Assembly (NCBI RefSeq): GCF_000247815.1
Contig: NC_021674.1
Span: 81,080,935-81,144,934 of the forward strand
Direction: 5' to 3'
Length of the DNA stretch: 64,000 bases
Source: Ficedula albicollis
Lineage: Eukaryota > Chordata > Aves > Passeriformes > Muscicapidae
Below are positions 39,386 through 52,425 of this stretch, piece by piece. The notes under the pieces are model-generated. The model saw nothing but the letters and a program-made list of their open reading frames with translations. It had not been told where the DNA came from and did not search any database. The position numbers and the translations under genes are program-made. Within the stretch, counting starts at the first letter, position 1. Every line of letters begins with the position of its first letter.

Positions 39386-42300
39386 AGCACTGAAAGGAGC
39401 ACCAAATGCACATTCCTCTTAGCATTTCAATGAATTCTGTGGGGGATGAATAGCAAGCGTGTACATAACCACACACATATGTATGTATAAATTTACAAGC
39501 TACAATATCCAGACATCATGAGGCTCTGCTAATAATTTTCTCAACCTTGCCCAGACTGTAGCTACATTTATGATCTGGAGATTTATTGATTTTAGTTATT
39601 TTATACCTCCCATAATAGGAAACTACCCTCTGGACCATTGACCTATTCTTGTTATAAATATACTTGAGCTTTCTCTCATCATAACACTATCCCAGGCATC
39701 TAAGGTGTTGTTATGAGGTAGTGGTGTTACAAGGAAGGTAACCATAACAGAATTCTAAAGAAAATAATTTAACTCTTCCAAATGGGTTTTCTTTTGCACC
39801 CATTAGCTATTGGCACAGACTTTGCTCTGCCATGTATGTCAGGGCCCTGATTCATCACAAGAGCTTCTAGGTGTTTTGGTAGCCCAAATAATGCATAACA
39901 AAAGTTGCAATTTATAGCAACAATACACACAGGACAAATGTGTGGTGCCACTTAGCAGCATCCCATGAGAGACTTTGCTAAAACTGCATGACCCTAGGAC
40001 CTCCAGTTTCCAATGGATTTCACAAAAAAGGCCATTTGGAGCTCATCCTTTGGCCAAATTGCTGCATAACCCAACCCCTAGATGTGCCCAATGTGCTTGG
40101 TTTGGTTAATAGTACAGCCATGGAGAGCATCAGTTCTTTCCACCTTCAAATAGGAACACCTCGAATGCTTGCTGGTTTTTAGTACAGATAGTACTAAAGA
40201 CCACCACAGGCTATGCTGTATCCTGTGCTGCACTGGGTTAAATGGTGAAGAGCAAATGGCATCCTGTCCACAGTCCTGACAGGCACACCTCTGTGTCTGG
40301 GAGCATCAAGTGTGGGTGGTTGAGAATATCAAGGGCCCAGCAGTCACTTGGTTGTCCACATACAATGCTGAAGTTCAGGTTTTGGAGCAGTAGACAATTG
40401 TAAACAACAAGTAATTTTCTGACTAGGTTATGTAAGAGGTGGTGTTGAAAGGCTGTTATTTTCTGGCTGTGTTGAGAAGCTGACATGATTGAAGTGGGAA
40501 ATTTATCCTTCAGACCAATTGTATTTTTGTAACTGAAGTTAAAGGCCATGGCTAGGAGGGCCAGTGTGACCAGGTCAATACCAGACACGCCTCAGAACCC
40601 AGCATGGAGCCTCTGACACAGCTGCAGCTGCCCAAGCTTCAGCACCAGTGAGCTAGGTACCCAAGAGAAAATAAAATAATGAGTTAGGTACTGACATTCT
40701 TGTTCTACAATGATGGCATGGGCACTGTTTGAAGTATTTGCCTCTTCTCATAACCTACGTCCCAGCTTTACACAACTTTGAGCAAGAGCTTTTCAGCCCT
40801 ACTAAAAGAACTCTCACTGTTGGTAAGCTGTCCATATATATTCATCATGCTAATGTCTTGTTGCTTCACCTTTCTAAATCTCTTCTGCAATAACACATAA
40901 AAATTAAACTTCCATGCCATCAGAGTCAAAACTAAAACAAGATCCAGAAGAAATGTAAATCAGCCCTGTGAAATGGGAGTACGGAGCATTCTCTGTATTT
41001 CTTCATAAATTTTTCCCTTTACATGAAACAAGGAAGAAGGAATTCTTAGCAGTAAAGTTTCAACACATAGATAGAGAAGATTATAAGGATGGGGAAGAAA
41101 ATGTGTTGATAGTTTGGGGTAATATTTCAGAAGTGTATTGACCCAGATTCCAGTCTTGGCTCAGAATGCAAGTGTACAGTTGAGGGGCCACCGCTTGTAG
41201 CAGTGTGAAAGTTTGGAATGGTAAAAAATCAAATCCTTTGAGTTTGCTGTGTTTTTTGCTATCTCTTTTTTCCATTGAGTGGTATTTATATCTTTTCAGA
41301 AGCAAATTTAAATCTACCCAGCACCCTGCTGAGCACAAATCATGGAAAGTCTGCCCATCCACCACCAGACTCAAGCCCTCCCAAGACACTCTGATGCTGC
41401 TTGCAAGATACTTATGAAAAGCTTTGTAGTAATTTAATTTATTTTAGGATGTGTTGGAATAGCAGAGGTAAAACAAATATTATCCTTGGCAGCTACATAG
41501 AATAGGGCATTATCATCACCCATGGATGGTAGCATTCTTGTATTGATTCAAAAAATTCATGGATTACAAACACAATGAATAAATCTAGGCTGAATTACCC
41601 AGTGTAGTGATATTTGTAGGAAAGGAATAAAAAAACTTTATGTTTTAGCAGACGAGAACATCAAGGAACTCATAAGAGTACTAGAACAGATTCTGTCATG
41701 TTCTTAAGTGTAAAAAGCCAGGACATAAATACAATTATTAGATGTGGAATTAGTGACTCCACTTCTTCCTTAAGTACGGTTAGATATAAGAATATATTTG
41801 AGCTATATTAGCATGAAATTTGAAAGTCTTAGTCCAAAATGGAAGTTAGGAGAACAAATAACTATATTAATTCTTCCCTGAAAAGTTTGCCTATACTTGG
41901 TATTATTGTTATTTCCAAAATGAGACCTTTGGAATTTCTGAAATGTTATTTAAACTTATCCAGATCTTGAAAGATTGACATTTTAGATTTATTTCATCAT
42001 CCTTTGGGTTTTGTTTGAAATAGCTTTTGATTGAGCCAATTACAGTATGCTGAATGGTTAAATATATTAAAAGCAGTAACTGAAATCTGACATTTTATTG
42101 TTTGCTCTCTTCCAAAAATACATGGGCCATTTTTACTTGAAAAGTGCAAAAAGGGATTGAGAACATGCTTTAAAAGAATACCATCCATTATGTCTGGCCG
42201 AGAACAAGCTTATACCAGACATAATCTGAAAATGAATGTTACTGTGGGGCTTAAAGATTCTCGTGCTTATTTGTAAGATACGTCAAAAACAAACAAAAAA

Positions 42301-44149
42301 AACCAAAACTGAAGAGTTTAAAATTACATAGGGAATGCATGCATAAGACTTCCCAATGAGTTTGTGAAAAAAATTCCATAAAGCACTAAGCAGGAGAGAA
42401 AAATCTACACTGCTAATTTAAACATGAATAGGGAATGGCTGGTGTCTCCCAATGGGTGCATTGAGGGATGAAGATGCTGAGATGTGAACATAAGGGTTAC
42501 CTTCAGTGCAATGTGAGAGCACGAAGAACTGTGCCTTGGTTTGATGGAACCAGGGTGGGAGGGAGCCAAGCCTTGGTGGTCACAGCCTGTGGACCTGGAC
42601 AGACTGCATGGTGTCCCCCAAAGCTGCCTGCTCAGCTTCCCCACCACATCCCCCAGCTTTGTGTAGCTCTCCATCAAATGGAGGATGAACCTTCTGTCCC
42701 TCCTGCCACCCACATTTTAACATTCTTTTCAAAATCCATGCCCACATTTAACCTTTTGGATGCAATACTAGAATATTTTGTTGCCTTGACAAAGGCAAAG
42801 CACCCATGGAGGAGCAATAGAAGAAAAATCACATCACTTTTTTCCAAGCTCTTATTTAGCTGGCATCCACCATAAGAGAGCCTCCTATGGGTATGCCTTC
42901 CTGTAGATGAGACAAAGTATGTTGTTCACTCTAGAATCTCCTGAGTTTAGCAATTAATTTGCAGTTCAATGCCAAATCAGGGAAGAACTGAAAGATGGTA
43001 CAACTACCTTGTAGGAGGTATCAATTTATCAGCTTTTCTTGCAAGATTTCCTAAGCCTAATTGTATCTGAAGCCAGTTACTGTTTAGCTAAAGAGTCCCA
43101 GGAAAATCAAGGGAAGTTGCACAGCTAGGGTTTGGTTTGGCAAATACCCCTGCTCTCACAGAGCATCCAGTGGTGTTTGGCTCTCTCTCTAATGCTGGAC
43201 CACGACCAGATGTGTACTGCAGCTCAGCAATACATGGCTACAGTGTTATTTGGTAAAAGCCACTGAAAAGTAAAAGGCAGAAAATAAATAATTAGCACGT
43301 TTCTAGGTCATTTTGTGCACTTCTCAAGCCAGGCTATTGATTTACATCTGCTCTATCAAGCAGTTTTTCTTGCACTGGACCATCCTTTGCTAGCATAGAA
43401 GAGGTGAATAAACAAGTTGTAATGCAGAACTAGGACACTAGATGGTCTATAACTAGAGGTGCAGGGCCTAGGATAAGCAAATGGGGATTAGTGCAATGTA
43501 ATCATCTACACAAGGGCCCAGTTTCATTAAAGATGTGTTAGAGCACACATCCATGGCCATCTGTTTCTATTTTGCCAGCTCACTTGATTGGCCATCACAG
43601 GCATTCCCATGTGTGCTGAAGCATTGTTGAGCAGGACATCTGGCAATAACCAACACTGCTGTTAAAAAAACATGATAACAACAGAGGCATTAAAGCAAAT
43701 ATATGTACAATAATTTCATTGTTGAAACCTCTACCAAGGCAGGCCTGCTGTCCAACAAAGTGAACACTGAAAATGGTCCTTTCCTAAATTTTTGCTTTAC
43801 TAGGCATGCCAACAGTTCAATAGGAAGATGCTTCAGTGGAATGTTTTGGGTTTTTTTTTCCTTGGTCCTGGCTTTTGACATTGCTCAGAAGGCAATCAAA
43901 AAAAATTAAAGCATTTACAAGGGAATAAAAAGCATTAAAGCAAGTCTGGACTTTTGAATAATTTTCCTGTATTAAATAGAAAAGCACATATTCATGCCAT
44001 ATGTTGCCAGAACACAGAAAAACTGCATTCTAGAAATGGGCCTGAAAAATCAAAACATCTGAATCTTTATCTTGGCAAAATAAAGAATAAGTGTTGAAGG
44101 AACCTAATGATCTTTTGGGAATGAGAAAAGTTGCTCTCACTGAAAATGC

Positions 44150-44215
44150 ATGGAATCCTTCCAACTTTACATTGATGTAACTCCAAGCAGAATTTGACCA
44201 AAGTTCAGTCAGTAG
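44150..44215. mobile_element. Possible ancient amniote interspersed repeat fragment
   Basis: The string 'ctttacattgatgtaactcc' followed by 'aagcagaatttgacc' resembles the same old motif order as the piece at 1582-1645 (ttacaccagtgtaactc ... gcagaatttggcc). The family name is unknown to me and the match is weak. Confidence 0.35.
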
Positions 44216-47200
44216 GTAAACAAATGAATCTATTTACAGCTGCTTTTTGCCACAGACATAAACTTAAGGAATAAGCCACTGGTTTTCCTATTCACATTTT
44301 TGATGATAACTTTTAATGAATGATGAGGTATGTCATGTTGAGGAAAGCACACAGCTTGGAAAAAGCAGGATCTTCTTTATCCTTCTATGTTTCTTGATTC
44401 CTGTGTCACTTTATTTTATTTTTCTTCACATAGTTTAAGCCATTCCAGAATAGCCAAGCAGCTTCAAGAAGACAAGAAAAGATGGACAAGAGATATGTCT
44501 GTCCTTACAAACTGAGCTATGTTTAACATCCTTAAGCAAACACAGCTGACATGCTCACAGTTTGTTTATGCATTTGAGCATTCACCACAGAAACCAATGT
44601 GCATTGATCTCACTTCTTACATTGTAGTATGTAACAAAAAGCTAAACTTCAAGATATGTGTGCGCAGTCCTGACATCTCCAAACCATGGCCCAGGGGCAA
44701 AGTAAATATTGTAAAAAAAAGTTGTTGTTTTTTTTTTTTTTGTAAGGCCACCATAGTATCTTTCAACAAGTTACTTAGAAGTGTTAATCCTGAGGCTGCA
44801 GGACTAAAGACCTGTCTCTGTATGCTGACCAGCTTCATTGGACAATGATGTTTTACCAAAAATTTCTGTTATACTGGACTGAAGAAGAAAGGAATTTTCT
44901 GTTTTTACATATTGCTAAAATAAGGAAATGCAAGGATTTCACCCTCTTTCCTCTGGAGAGTACAAGAAGAGCTTGAGCCCTGTCTGTTCCTTCCCTCAGT
45001 GCCTGAGGATGGTCCATTTAATTTGCTAATAGTGACATAATTTGGGATGGTGCTACCTGCTGGCAGCCAAGCATGAGGAGGGCTTAGGGGAAGGAGAAGG
45101 GACAAGAACCAAGATGCTTTTGCTTATTAACTCACAGTGCTGGAAGAGAGGGAACAGAGTTCCCCTGCATTTACTGTCAGAAACTGTTACCTTTACCATA
45201 CACATACGTTGTTGCTGGTCCTCTATACCATTATCCAAAACCCTTTAATTTCACACCAGGTCTGTGGAGAGTCTTTGCACAGCGCCAGGCTAAGTTACTC
45301 TGTTCTCAGATACACTGGCTGATTTTAGAGGATGTGTCCACGCTGTTGTGGGGATCCCTGTCAGATCTCTGCTGCTAGAGACTGGCTCACATCCCCAGTG
45401 CCACTCCAGGGGAAGGGGACCTCAGCATGAGCCATTCTCTCCTCTTTGTTGTGACTGATTTTTGCAGAAGATGGTTTGGTTTGTTCCACAGTTGAACCCC
45501 AAATCAAGTTACAAATTGTGCAGAGACCTTGGAACAAAAAGACAGTAGGAATAAAGCTGATGGAGCTGCCACACCCACTTTGGACTACCCCAGGGGCTGG
45601 GACCTGGCCCCTGTTGATAATTCACAGCTCCTGGCAGAAGGATTAGGCAGGGTTGCTTTTACTGGCAAGAGTGAGATAAGGTTGAGAGGGAGCACTGCCG
45701 ATGCACGACGAAAAATGAAGATGGATGGTGACATTAAAAACACAGTGGTCACAACACAACTGTTAATAACCTCAGTGAATGTGATCACATTTCCCCTATA
45801 ACCGCCTCTGCTGCCTGAGCATCTGTACCACTAATTTCTTCCCCTGGTGCTTGAAGGCCCAAGTAGCTGGGATCAATACCCAGCCTTTGCTGAGAGCTGC
45901 AGCACATGTCTGCTCAGGTTACAGGTCGGATCCACCACTTGAGCAACCAGGAATACTTGCTTTAGAAACATTAATTTGCTACTGAAGTAAATGGTTTGCC
46001 AAGGTGTTTATTCCCAGATCAAACTCACATCAGTTGGAAGTGCCAGGCTCTCCAACCTGTTTTTCTGATAGTGTCCCTCCAACTCTTCTGCAAAGGCACA
46101 AACAGAGGTTAAGAGACATCCTTCTTCTCCCCCTTTGGATCTTCTGCATGACTGAGGTTCCCACAAAATTTCTAGTATTGCGTTCCCACATCATTTTTAG
46201 TACTGAGTTTTGGATCAGGGCCCCTAGTCTTCCTGCAGCTGTAACAACAGCAGCAACTTAGTGGTAAATTCTGTCAGAAGGACTATGAAATTCACTGATA
46301 AATGTTCCTGTATAGTGTGTCAGATTTGAAGTACAACTGAATGGGAAAAAATACTCTTACTCCACAAAGAGTTTTTAAAAAATGTGCTGTACATTGCACC
46401 CTTATTTGCTCTTTTTTTGTTGTTGTTGCCCAAGGAACCAATATTCATATTTCTTTTGTCACTGGTTTGTTGGACCAGGTCTGGTGGTGGCTGATGGATC
46501 TGTTTTTACGACATTGCCAAGTCCACAGTCCAGAGGTGTGAGGTGGGAGTTCTGGCACTGTGGTCTAATAAAGAGGGGGGAAGTACAGTCAAAAAGTGCA
46601 TGTAGAAGTTTGAGAGAGTAATAAGAGTTTGAGAGCTGCAATGGGGAAACTTTTTTACCTTCTCCCTAAGTAACTTTCATTTATCATGGCCTTTGGGATG
46701 GTAAACAACCTTAGCCAAATTATTGGATCCTTTCTCTTTTGTGACTAAGTCTTTGGTGTTTTGCTGTACTTGTGACCAGCAACTGCTGATTTTTAAAAAC
46801 CAATTAAAAATTTAAAGAAACAAATAACAAAACTACTTATCCTTTAATACATGGAATCTGTCTGTGCCAGCCACTGAAGTTGAAGAAAGAGAGAGTATTT
46901 CTCTGCATGAAGGAAGAACAGAAGCTTTCTCAGCATGTTGCCAGAGTAGAATCTAATGAAACTCTTAGGTTCAACAGCATATTCAAGAAATGATAGTTTC
47001 TTACTTATCAGTTTTTAGAATTTTTTTTAAATGGTCAGATTTGGCTTAAATCTGATACCATTGACTTCAAAAAGAACAGAAACAATTCACTGGTGAGTTA
47101 TGCATCCCTTGCTCTTCATTGTCATCAAGAAGGGAAAATGCAGCCCTAGGAGAGCAGTGGGTCATGTACAGAAGTTAAATTAAGGATATCTGGATTCCTA

Positions 47201-50200
47201 ACTTTTTGTTTAGAAAGCCCTTGGATGCAGTGGTGAGTCAGAGGCATTACAGCAGCAGGGCCTGGTATCGTGCACACATTAGAGATGCCAACCAATTCTC
47301 AGGGTAAACTAGGAATAACTAAGAATTCTTAGTTGGAAAAGAGAGATCAAGGGCTCAGGAGCAGCTTGTATTTCACAGAATGGAAATATGCACTTCTGGA
47401 AGTAGGCTGCTGGGTTTTTTTTTACTGCAAGCAGCTAAATAAAACAGTGGAAAAAAATAGAAGCAGTCTCTATATGACTGAAAATTTTTCCTCAGCCAAC
47501 TCTGCTCTGCATGAATGGCAGCAGCAAAGTTTTGGTGGGTAACTGGGACAGGAAGAAGGGGACTATGGGGACTAGGGGAAGAAGAGGTTACAGCAGCTGG
47601 TGGTCACCAGATCTCCTAGGATCCTCGTTGCTTGCTTCCCAGTGGAACATTTGGACACCTGCAGAGCATCAGCCCTGTTTCAGTGCTTTTTCTCCCCTTG
47701 GCTTCTAGAGTTACATGGTACATACCCTGAGCTTTTCAAGCTCATACCCTGAGGAGGTTTATATACTCACTGGAACACTGGGGATGGTTGGAGACCTCTG
47801 TTATACTCCCCCTGTGGGAGCAGCAGACACAGTAACACCCAGTTGGTCCCCCACTCATTGTATTAAGGACAATATCTCTTGCTCTACTCACTGTTCACTG
47901 ATTCAGATGTCTCCTTGGGGAAAATGGTTATGGATTTCCACACAGGGAGGGAAGGGTAGCGGACAGGCTGGCAGACTTAACCCCTGCAGATACATATTGT
48001 TCACTCCTTGGGAGAGAAGTCTCCTACTGTAGGATACTTCAGCTGCGGGACACAGGGAGAATCCCGAGGAAGTGCTTCAAAGAAGCCAAGTAAAGATCTT
48101 TTCCTATCCTATCCTACACATTAGAAAAATTGACCATTGCCTCCTACCTCTGATTTCTTCTTAAACAAATATGATCCAGACAAATTAAGTTTGGAATAGG
48201 TATTTGGATCGATATGGATTGCAGAGTCAAGCCCACTGTCTCATTTCTTTGGTACATTATCATGTATTGTACAACAATAACGATCCTCAGATGATTTACT
48301 GAACCCTGCAGTTGGTGTCAGTAAATTTACCAAGTGAAAACCATGAGAATTTAGAAAGAAAATAATCAAAATCTTCTTCAGAAAAGTATTCTTCCAGGGC
48401 TGTGTTGTTATGTTTGTGAATTGCCACTGAATTCAAGGAATTGTCATTGATATCAATGGGGCAAATTGTGCAAGCTGATCCAATATGTCAGAAAACACAA
48501 TTCCATCTGGTCCTCAGTTGTACCAGCTATCACTGAGGACATTATGGGCTGTCCCCTGTCTCAGCTGCTTCTAAGTGTTCCCTGCAGGTCTGGGGAGTCA
48601 CACTGTTCACTACTGTCAGTGTTTCTACAAAGGAGACGCATCAGAGACTGAGATTCGACTACAAGTCATTTATCCATGAGTCCTTTGAACTGAATTCTTA
48701 TTACTGCACCCTTCCTACTTCACTTATGAAGCCCCTAAAAGACAAATCAGAAGCACTTTGTCACCTCCTCCAGGAGGCATATTCCATCCAGCAGGCTGCC
48801 AATCTCCACACCTATCCCCATGTACAATGGGTGTTTCTCACAAATATTGTCCAACTTATCTTTTGATAGCAACAGCTCTGCTTTGTGTACAGCAAATGCT
48901 AAGTAATGTTAAGTAAATATATTAGCCTCAGATCTGTAACTTCACAAAGCCTCATTATAGTGTGTAGGCTTCATTGAAACCTTACCCTGTAGTACTTAAC
49001 ATCTGTGATTCAGGGTGTCAAAGTGTTAATCGGCTGGCATGATCAAGATTAAACAAGTAGATTATTTTGAAATTCTCCAGTAATATATTAAAAGTGAAAT
49101 CTGATCCACTGGCCCTTGAGGTTCAAATCTCAGCACATGCAATTATACAAGGAGTTCCCTGTAAAAGTGATCTGGAGAACTGAAAAAATCAAGTCCTTCC
49201 CAGATGTGGTCTTAGCAGTGGTCCATATAATACATGACATCAATGAGTTAAACTAAGGAAACTAGGGAAGGCAAACATGTTGGTTTTAAGTTTCAGATGA
49301 GGTTTTTGCTTATGCCCACCTCAGGAAATGAATATTGCATTCATAAATTGTTTTTCTTATCCAGGAGATGAACCTTAACATTTTCATTCAGCCCCAGAGT
49401 ATTAGATTTCTTTAACACTTTGCCACATTAAAAGATGTTTTCCATCTGAATCTGATGATGCAATATCTGAAGAAAAAGTTGGCTGAGTGGCATTCCATAA
49501 CAAGCAATAAAAGTTTATGATGCACAGAGTATGATAATTGGCACAAAATGAATTGAATGCTTCCTCATGGATAATATTTGATAAGATATAGCATGTGTAG
49601 CTATCATAACATTTCAATCAACCCACGATTGCTACTTTAAACTGTATTTATTTTATTGTCTCCATAATGGATTTTACAGTGCCAAAAATTGGTCTGACTT
49701 CACTGGAAAGATGAAAAATCAGTGTGTTGTTTTCCCTGGTGAATTTATTTCCCACTGAAATCCTTTTCTCTTATTTTCTTCTCATTTTTTTCAACCCACC
49801 TCCTTGCCATGAGCTGTTGACATATGATTTGTTGAAAGTCAAAGCTAGTGGACACCAGTGTTTTATTTTTTTCCCTCCATTCTGGCATTATATTTGCATA
49901 GGGGCTTTTACAAGGTTAATTAAACTATAATGGGGAAATCATTCATGGACAATGTGCTTTCCCAGTTTCCAGATTTTATAAACCTCACACCTGTTTTTCT
50001 TAGGTTTTTGTGCTACACCAGCCTATAAATCCTCCTGTATTTCCCAGTGTAGTTTCTTATGAAATAAAACTTTTTTCCCTCCATTTGCTCAACTGTTTTC
50101 AATACTTGCAGTCAAGCCTAAAGTTGTCAATCAAGGAACAGCTTATCAGTCTGAGCTTTTCCTTTTCAAGCTTATACTCAGTGACTTTTGAGACCTGTCA

Positions 50201-50882
50201 ACACCCAGTTGATTTTAGCCTTAACAATAAAGTCACACTCTATCTCCCACCTAGTAGCTTTAGATTAAATTCTGATGTCATATACGTCATATTTACATAG
50301 TTAAAACTCATAACAAAGCAACCCACAGGCAATAGGATGTAATAACCATGCAACAGAGCCATTTCCTGTCCCCTTTTTTCTCTCACACTGTTTCGTGTAG
50401 TTTATTGGATGTGAATGTTTTGAAAATGAAAATCGTCTGGGAGAAAACTGCTAGCCAGGCGTGAGGTTTAGAAGAATTCAACTAAAAGAATATATAGAGT
50501 TGTAAATGCATGGCCACCTCTGGTATTGTAAAATAGAAACTCTTTCAATATTCCTTTCATTTCCACAAGAAGAATAGATGGGAGGCCACAATTATGTGCT
50601 CCAGCAGTCGATTTTTAATATCTTTAATTCTGCTCATATTAAAGGAAAACAATTAACTTGGAGTCAGAAAGCCTTAAACACCAAAAGTTTTACAGTTTTC
50701 ATTTTAAAGCACAAAGGACCTACTTCAAATACAATGCAAGGGGAACTTTAACCACAGGCTATATTTAAAAGACAAATCCACCATGGTACTTTAAACAATC
50801 AATTAAGGCAAGTTTAACAATTTTTTTTCAGCCTCACAAAATAGCCCTATTAAAAGTAAGAAAATAAAAGCCACTATGTGCT

Positions 50883-50915
<33 letters not shown>

Positions 50916-50916
50916 G
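50883..50916. repeat. (TC)n(AC)n compound microsatellite
   Basis: About ten TC units run into about seven AC units. Immediately after, 'acagtattcttta' occurs twice within 30 bp. Compound TC/AC loci of this kind are usually length-polymorphic. Confidence 0.95.
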
Positions 50917-52084
50917 TATTCTTTACCCACAGTATTCTTTAAGTCGTATCAAGAGATTTTGTCTTATCTAAACCTAAAGAAAAGAGTAAGCCTTAAACTT
51001 ATGTGAACTTTATGCAGAGCAGTGCAGTACTTTCTGCACACCATTTTTCCAAACAGAAAACTGAAATGCTGCCATTAATTTGATTATTGATAGCACTCTG
51101 TTTGACAGCAAAATATCCCTTCAAACTATTTATTCAGAGAAGTTTGTTTTTCAGTGTATTGATTTATTTTAGAGTTTTAATCTAATGCCCAAATAAGAGA
51201 CTACAAAGAGTGAAGGAAAAAAGCATCAGTTTCCACCAGAAGGCCAAAGAATCTCCCCTTCTAATGGGAGCCCCAGTGACTCTCCCCTTATACCCTTGCT
51301 GTGCCCTTCTCCACGATGCTCCAGCATGGAAATGAATGGTCTCCTAACACTGAAGAGGGCCACACCAGGGGATCCAACTGCTAAAAGCTTACATGTAGGC
51401 TGAACTTAAATGCACATGTCTGTTTGCATCGTGCAGGGCTTGCATCACAGGCTGTGTGAAGTGGGCTTGCCCAGATGTATGGCCAGCGTCCAGATCCTAC
51501 AAACTTCGCTGCTTCTGTTTTCCTTGCTGCCGCCACTTCTGCTATTGTTCCAGCAGCTTTCTTTGCTACAAGGGCCTGGCTAGCAGAGGTTAAATTAAAC
51601 TTGTTTTGGGGCCAGACAGCTCTCCATGGACTTGGGAGAACAGTTTTATTTGTGCTGAGTTCCCCGGTTCTTGCTCGGTAAATAATGGTCCATTTCAAAA
51701 TGAATCACGTGTCAAAGCCCTGGCTTTCTAGTTTGTTCTGAGTGCTTTATTCCTCAGCAATTGGCAGCCTGAATTCCTCAGGAGGGACAGCTTGTTACAC
51801 AGCAGGCCTCACAGAAAGAGGACTGTGTGGGTGACTCTACCTTAGACATCAAAATGAGCTGTTGGTGCTGGGAACTGCAGAAAATGGGAATGCTGGGGGT
51901 GTAAATAGGAGTGACATTTGTGAGACACCCTTTGGCATCATTGGAGTACTTCTGCTGAAGTATTGAGCCTGGTCTTAGATGCAGCACTTCAAAATGATGT
52001 GAAGGGAGGGACTCAGAGAAAGACAATAAGAATAAGCAGAGATTGAAAAACAAGGGGAGAGAAGAAATTTCATAATGCTTAGCC

Positions 52085-52100
52085 AAAAAAAAAAAAAAAA
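52085..52100. repeat. Poly-A run (16 A)
   Basis: A16 homopolymer within unique sequence, about 130 bp upstream of the fossil CR1/L3 element. The two are unlikely to be related. Confidence 0.85.
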
Positions 52101-52224
52101 GGAAAACTGAGATGAGAAATGGTAATAGGCTTTGAAGGACAGCTGCCAAAAGAGAAAAACCTATGCTTGTTTTTTCACCTCTGTTTAGATGTGACGAGCA
52201 GTAACATACTTAAATTGGAGCAGA

Positions 52225-52425
52225 GAAAGAAAAATTAGGTCAGGCATTAGGAAAAAGCACAAAGATCTTCAAACACTGGAAGGTGTTTCTGAAGGAGATT
52301 GTGCAATTTCTAGTACTGGCAGTATCTGTAAGAAGAAATGCATCTGTCAGATACTGTTTCAGTACAGAAAATCTTGCTTTGAGTCAAGAAGATGGATAAT
52401 GTCCTCCCACAGCTTCTCACACCTT
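52225..52425 (+). mobile_element. Ancient CR1/L3-type LINE 3' fossil
   Basis: The order 'ggcattaggaaaaagcac', 'caaacactggaa', 'ctgaaggagattgtgcaa', 'aatgcatctgtcagatac' and 'agaagatggataatgtcctc' follows the 3' end of old CR1/L3 LINEs (gacattaggaagcac, aaacactggaa, gggaggttgtggaa, aaacatctgtcagg, ggactagatgacctc). Heavy substitution makes it older than the other CR1 pieces here. Non-coding. Confidence 0.65.

Larger units (their letters stand above)
38590..52224. other. Long unique AT-rich stretch, no gene recognised
   Basis: In 13.6 kb I see a polypyrimidine tract (39191-39385), a CT/CA microsatellite (50883-50916), a 25-bp diverged repeat at 46157-46206, a perfect 11-bp inverted repeat at 42187-42225 and possible ancient repeat scraps (44150-44215, 46195-46225, 48435-48470). 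An ATG frame of 135 codons at 42468-42875 matches nothing I know. I recognise no exon or RNA gene. Confidence 0.5.

Noticed and set aside
42187..42225. A perfect 11-bp inverted repeat (attatgtctgg / ccagacataat) with a 17-nt loop.
   Set aside because: A perfect stem of this size at short distance is roughly expected by chance in 64 kb, and it has no target-site duplications or other context.
42468..42875. A 135-codon ATG frame.
   Set aside because: There is no recognisable domain, and an antisense frame overlaps it with no supporting splice or promoter structure.
49110..49135. A tRNA B-box-like 'gaggttcaaatctc'.
   Set aside because: There is no matching A box, cloverleaf or SINE body around it.
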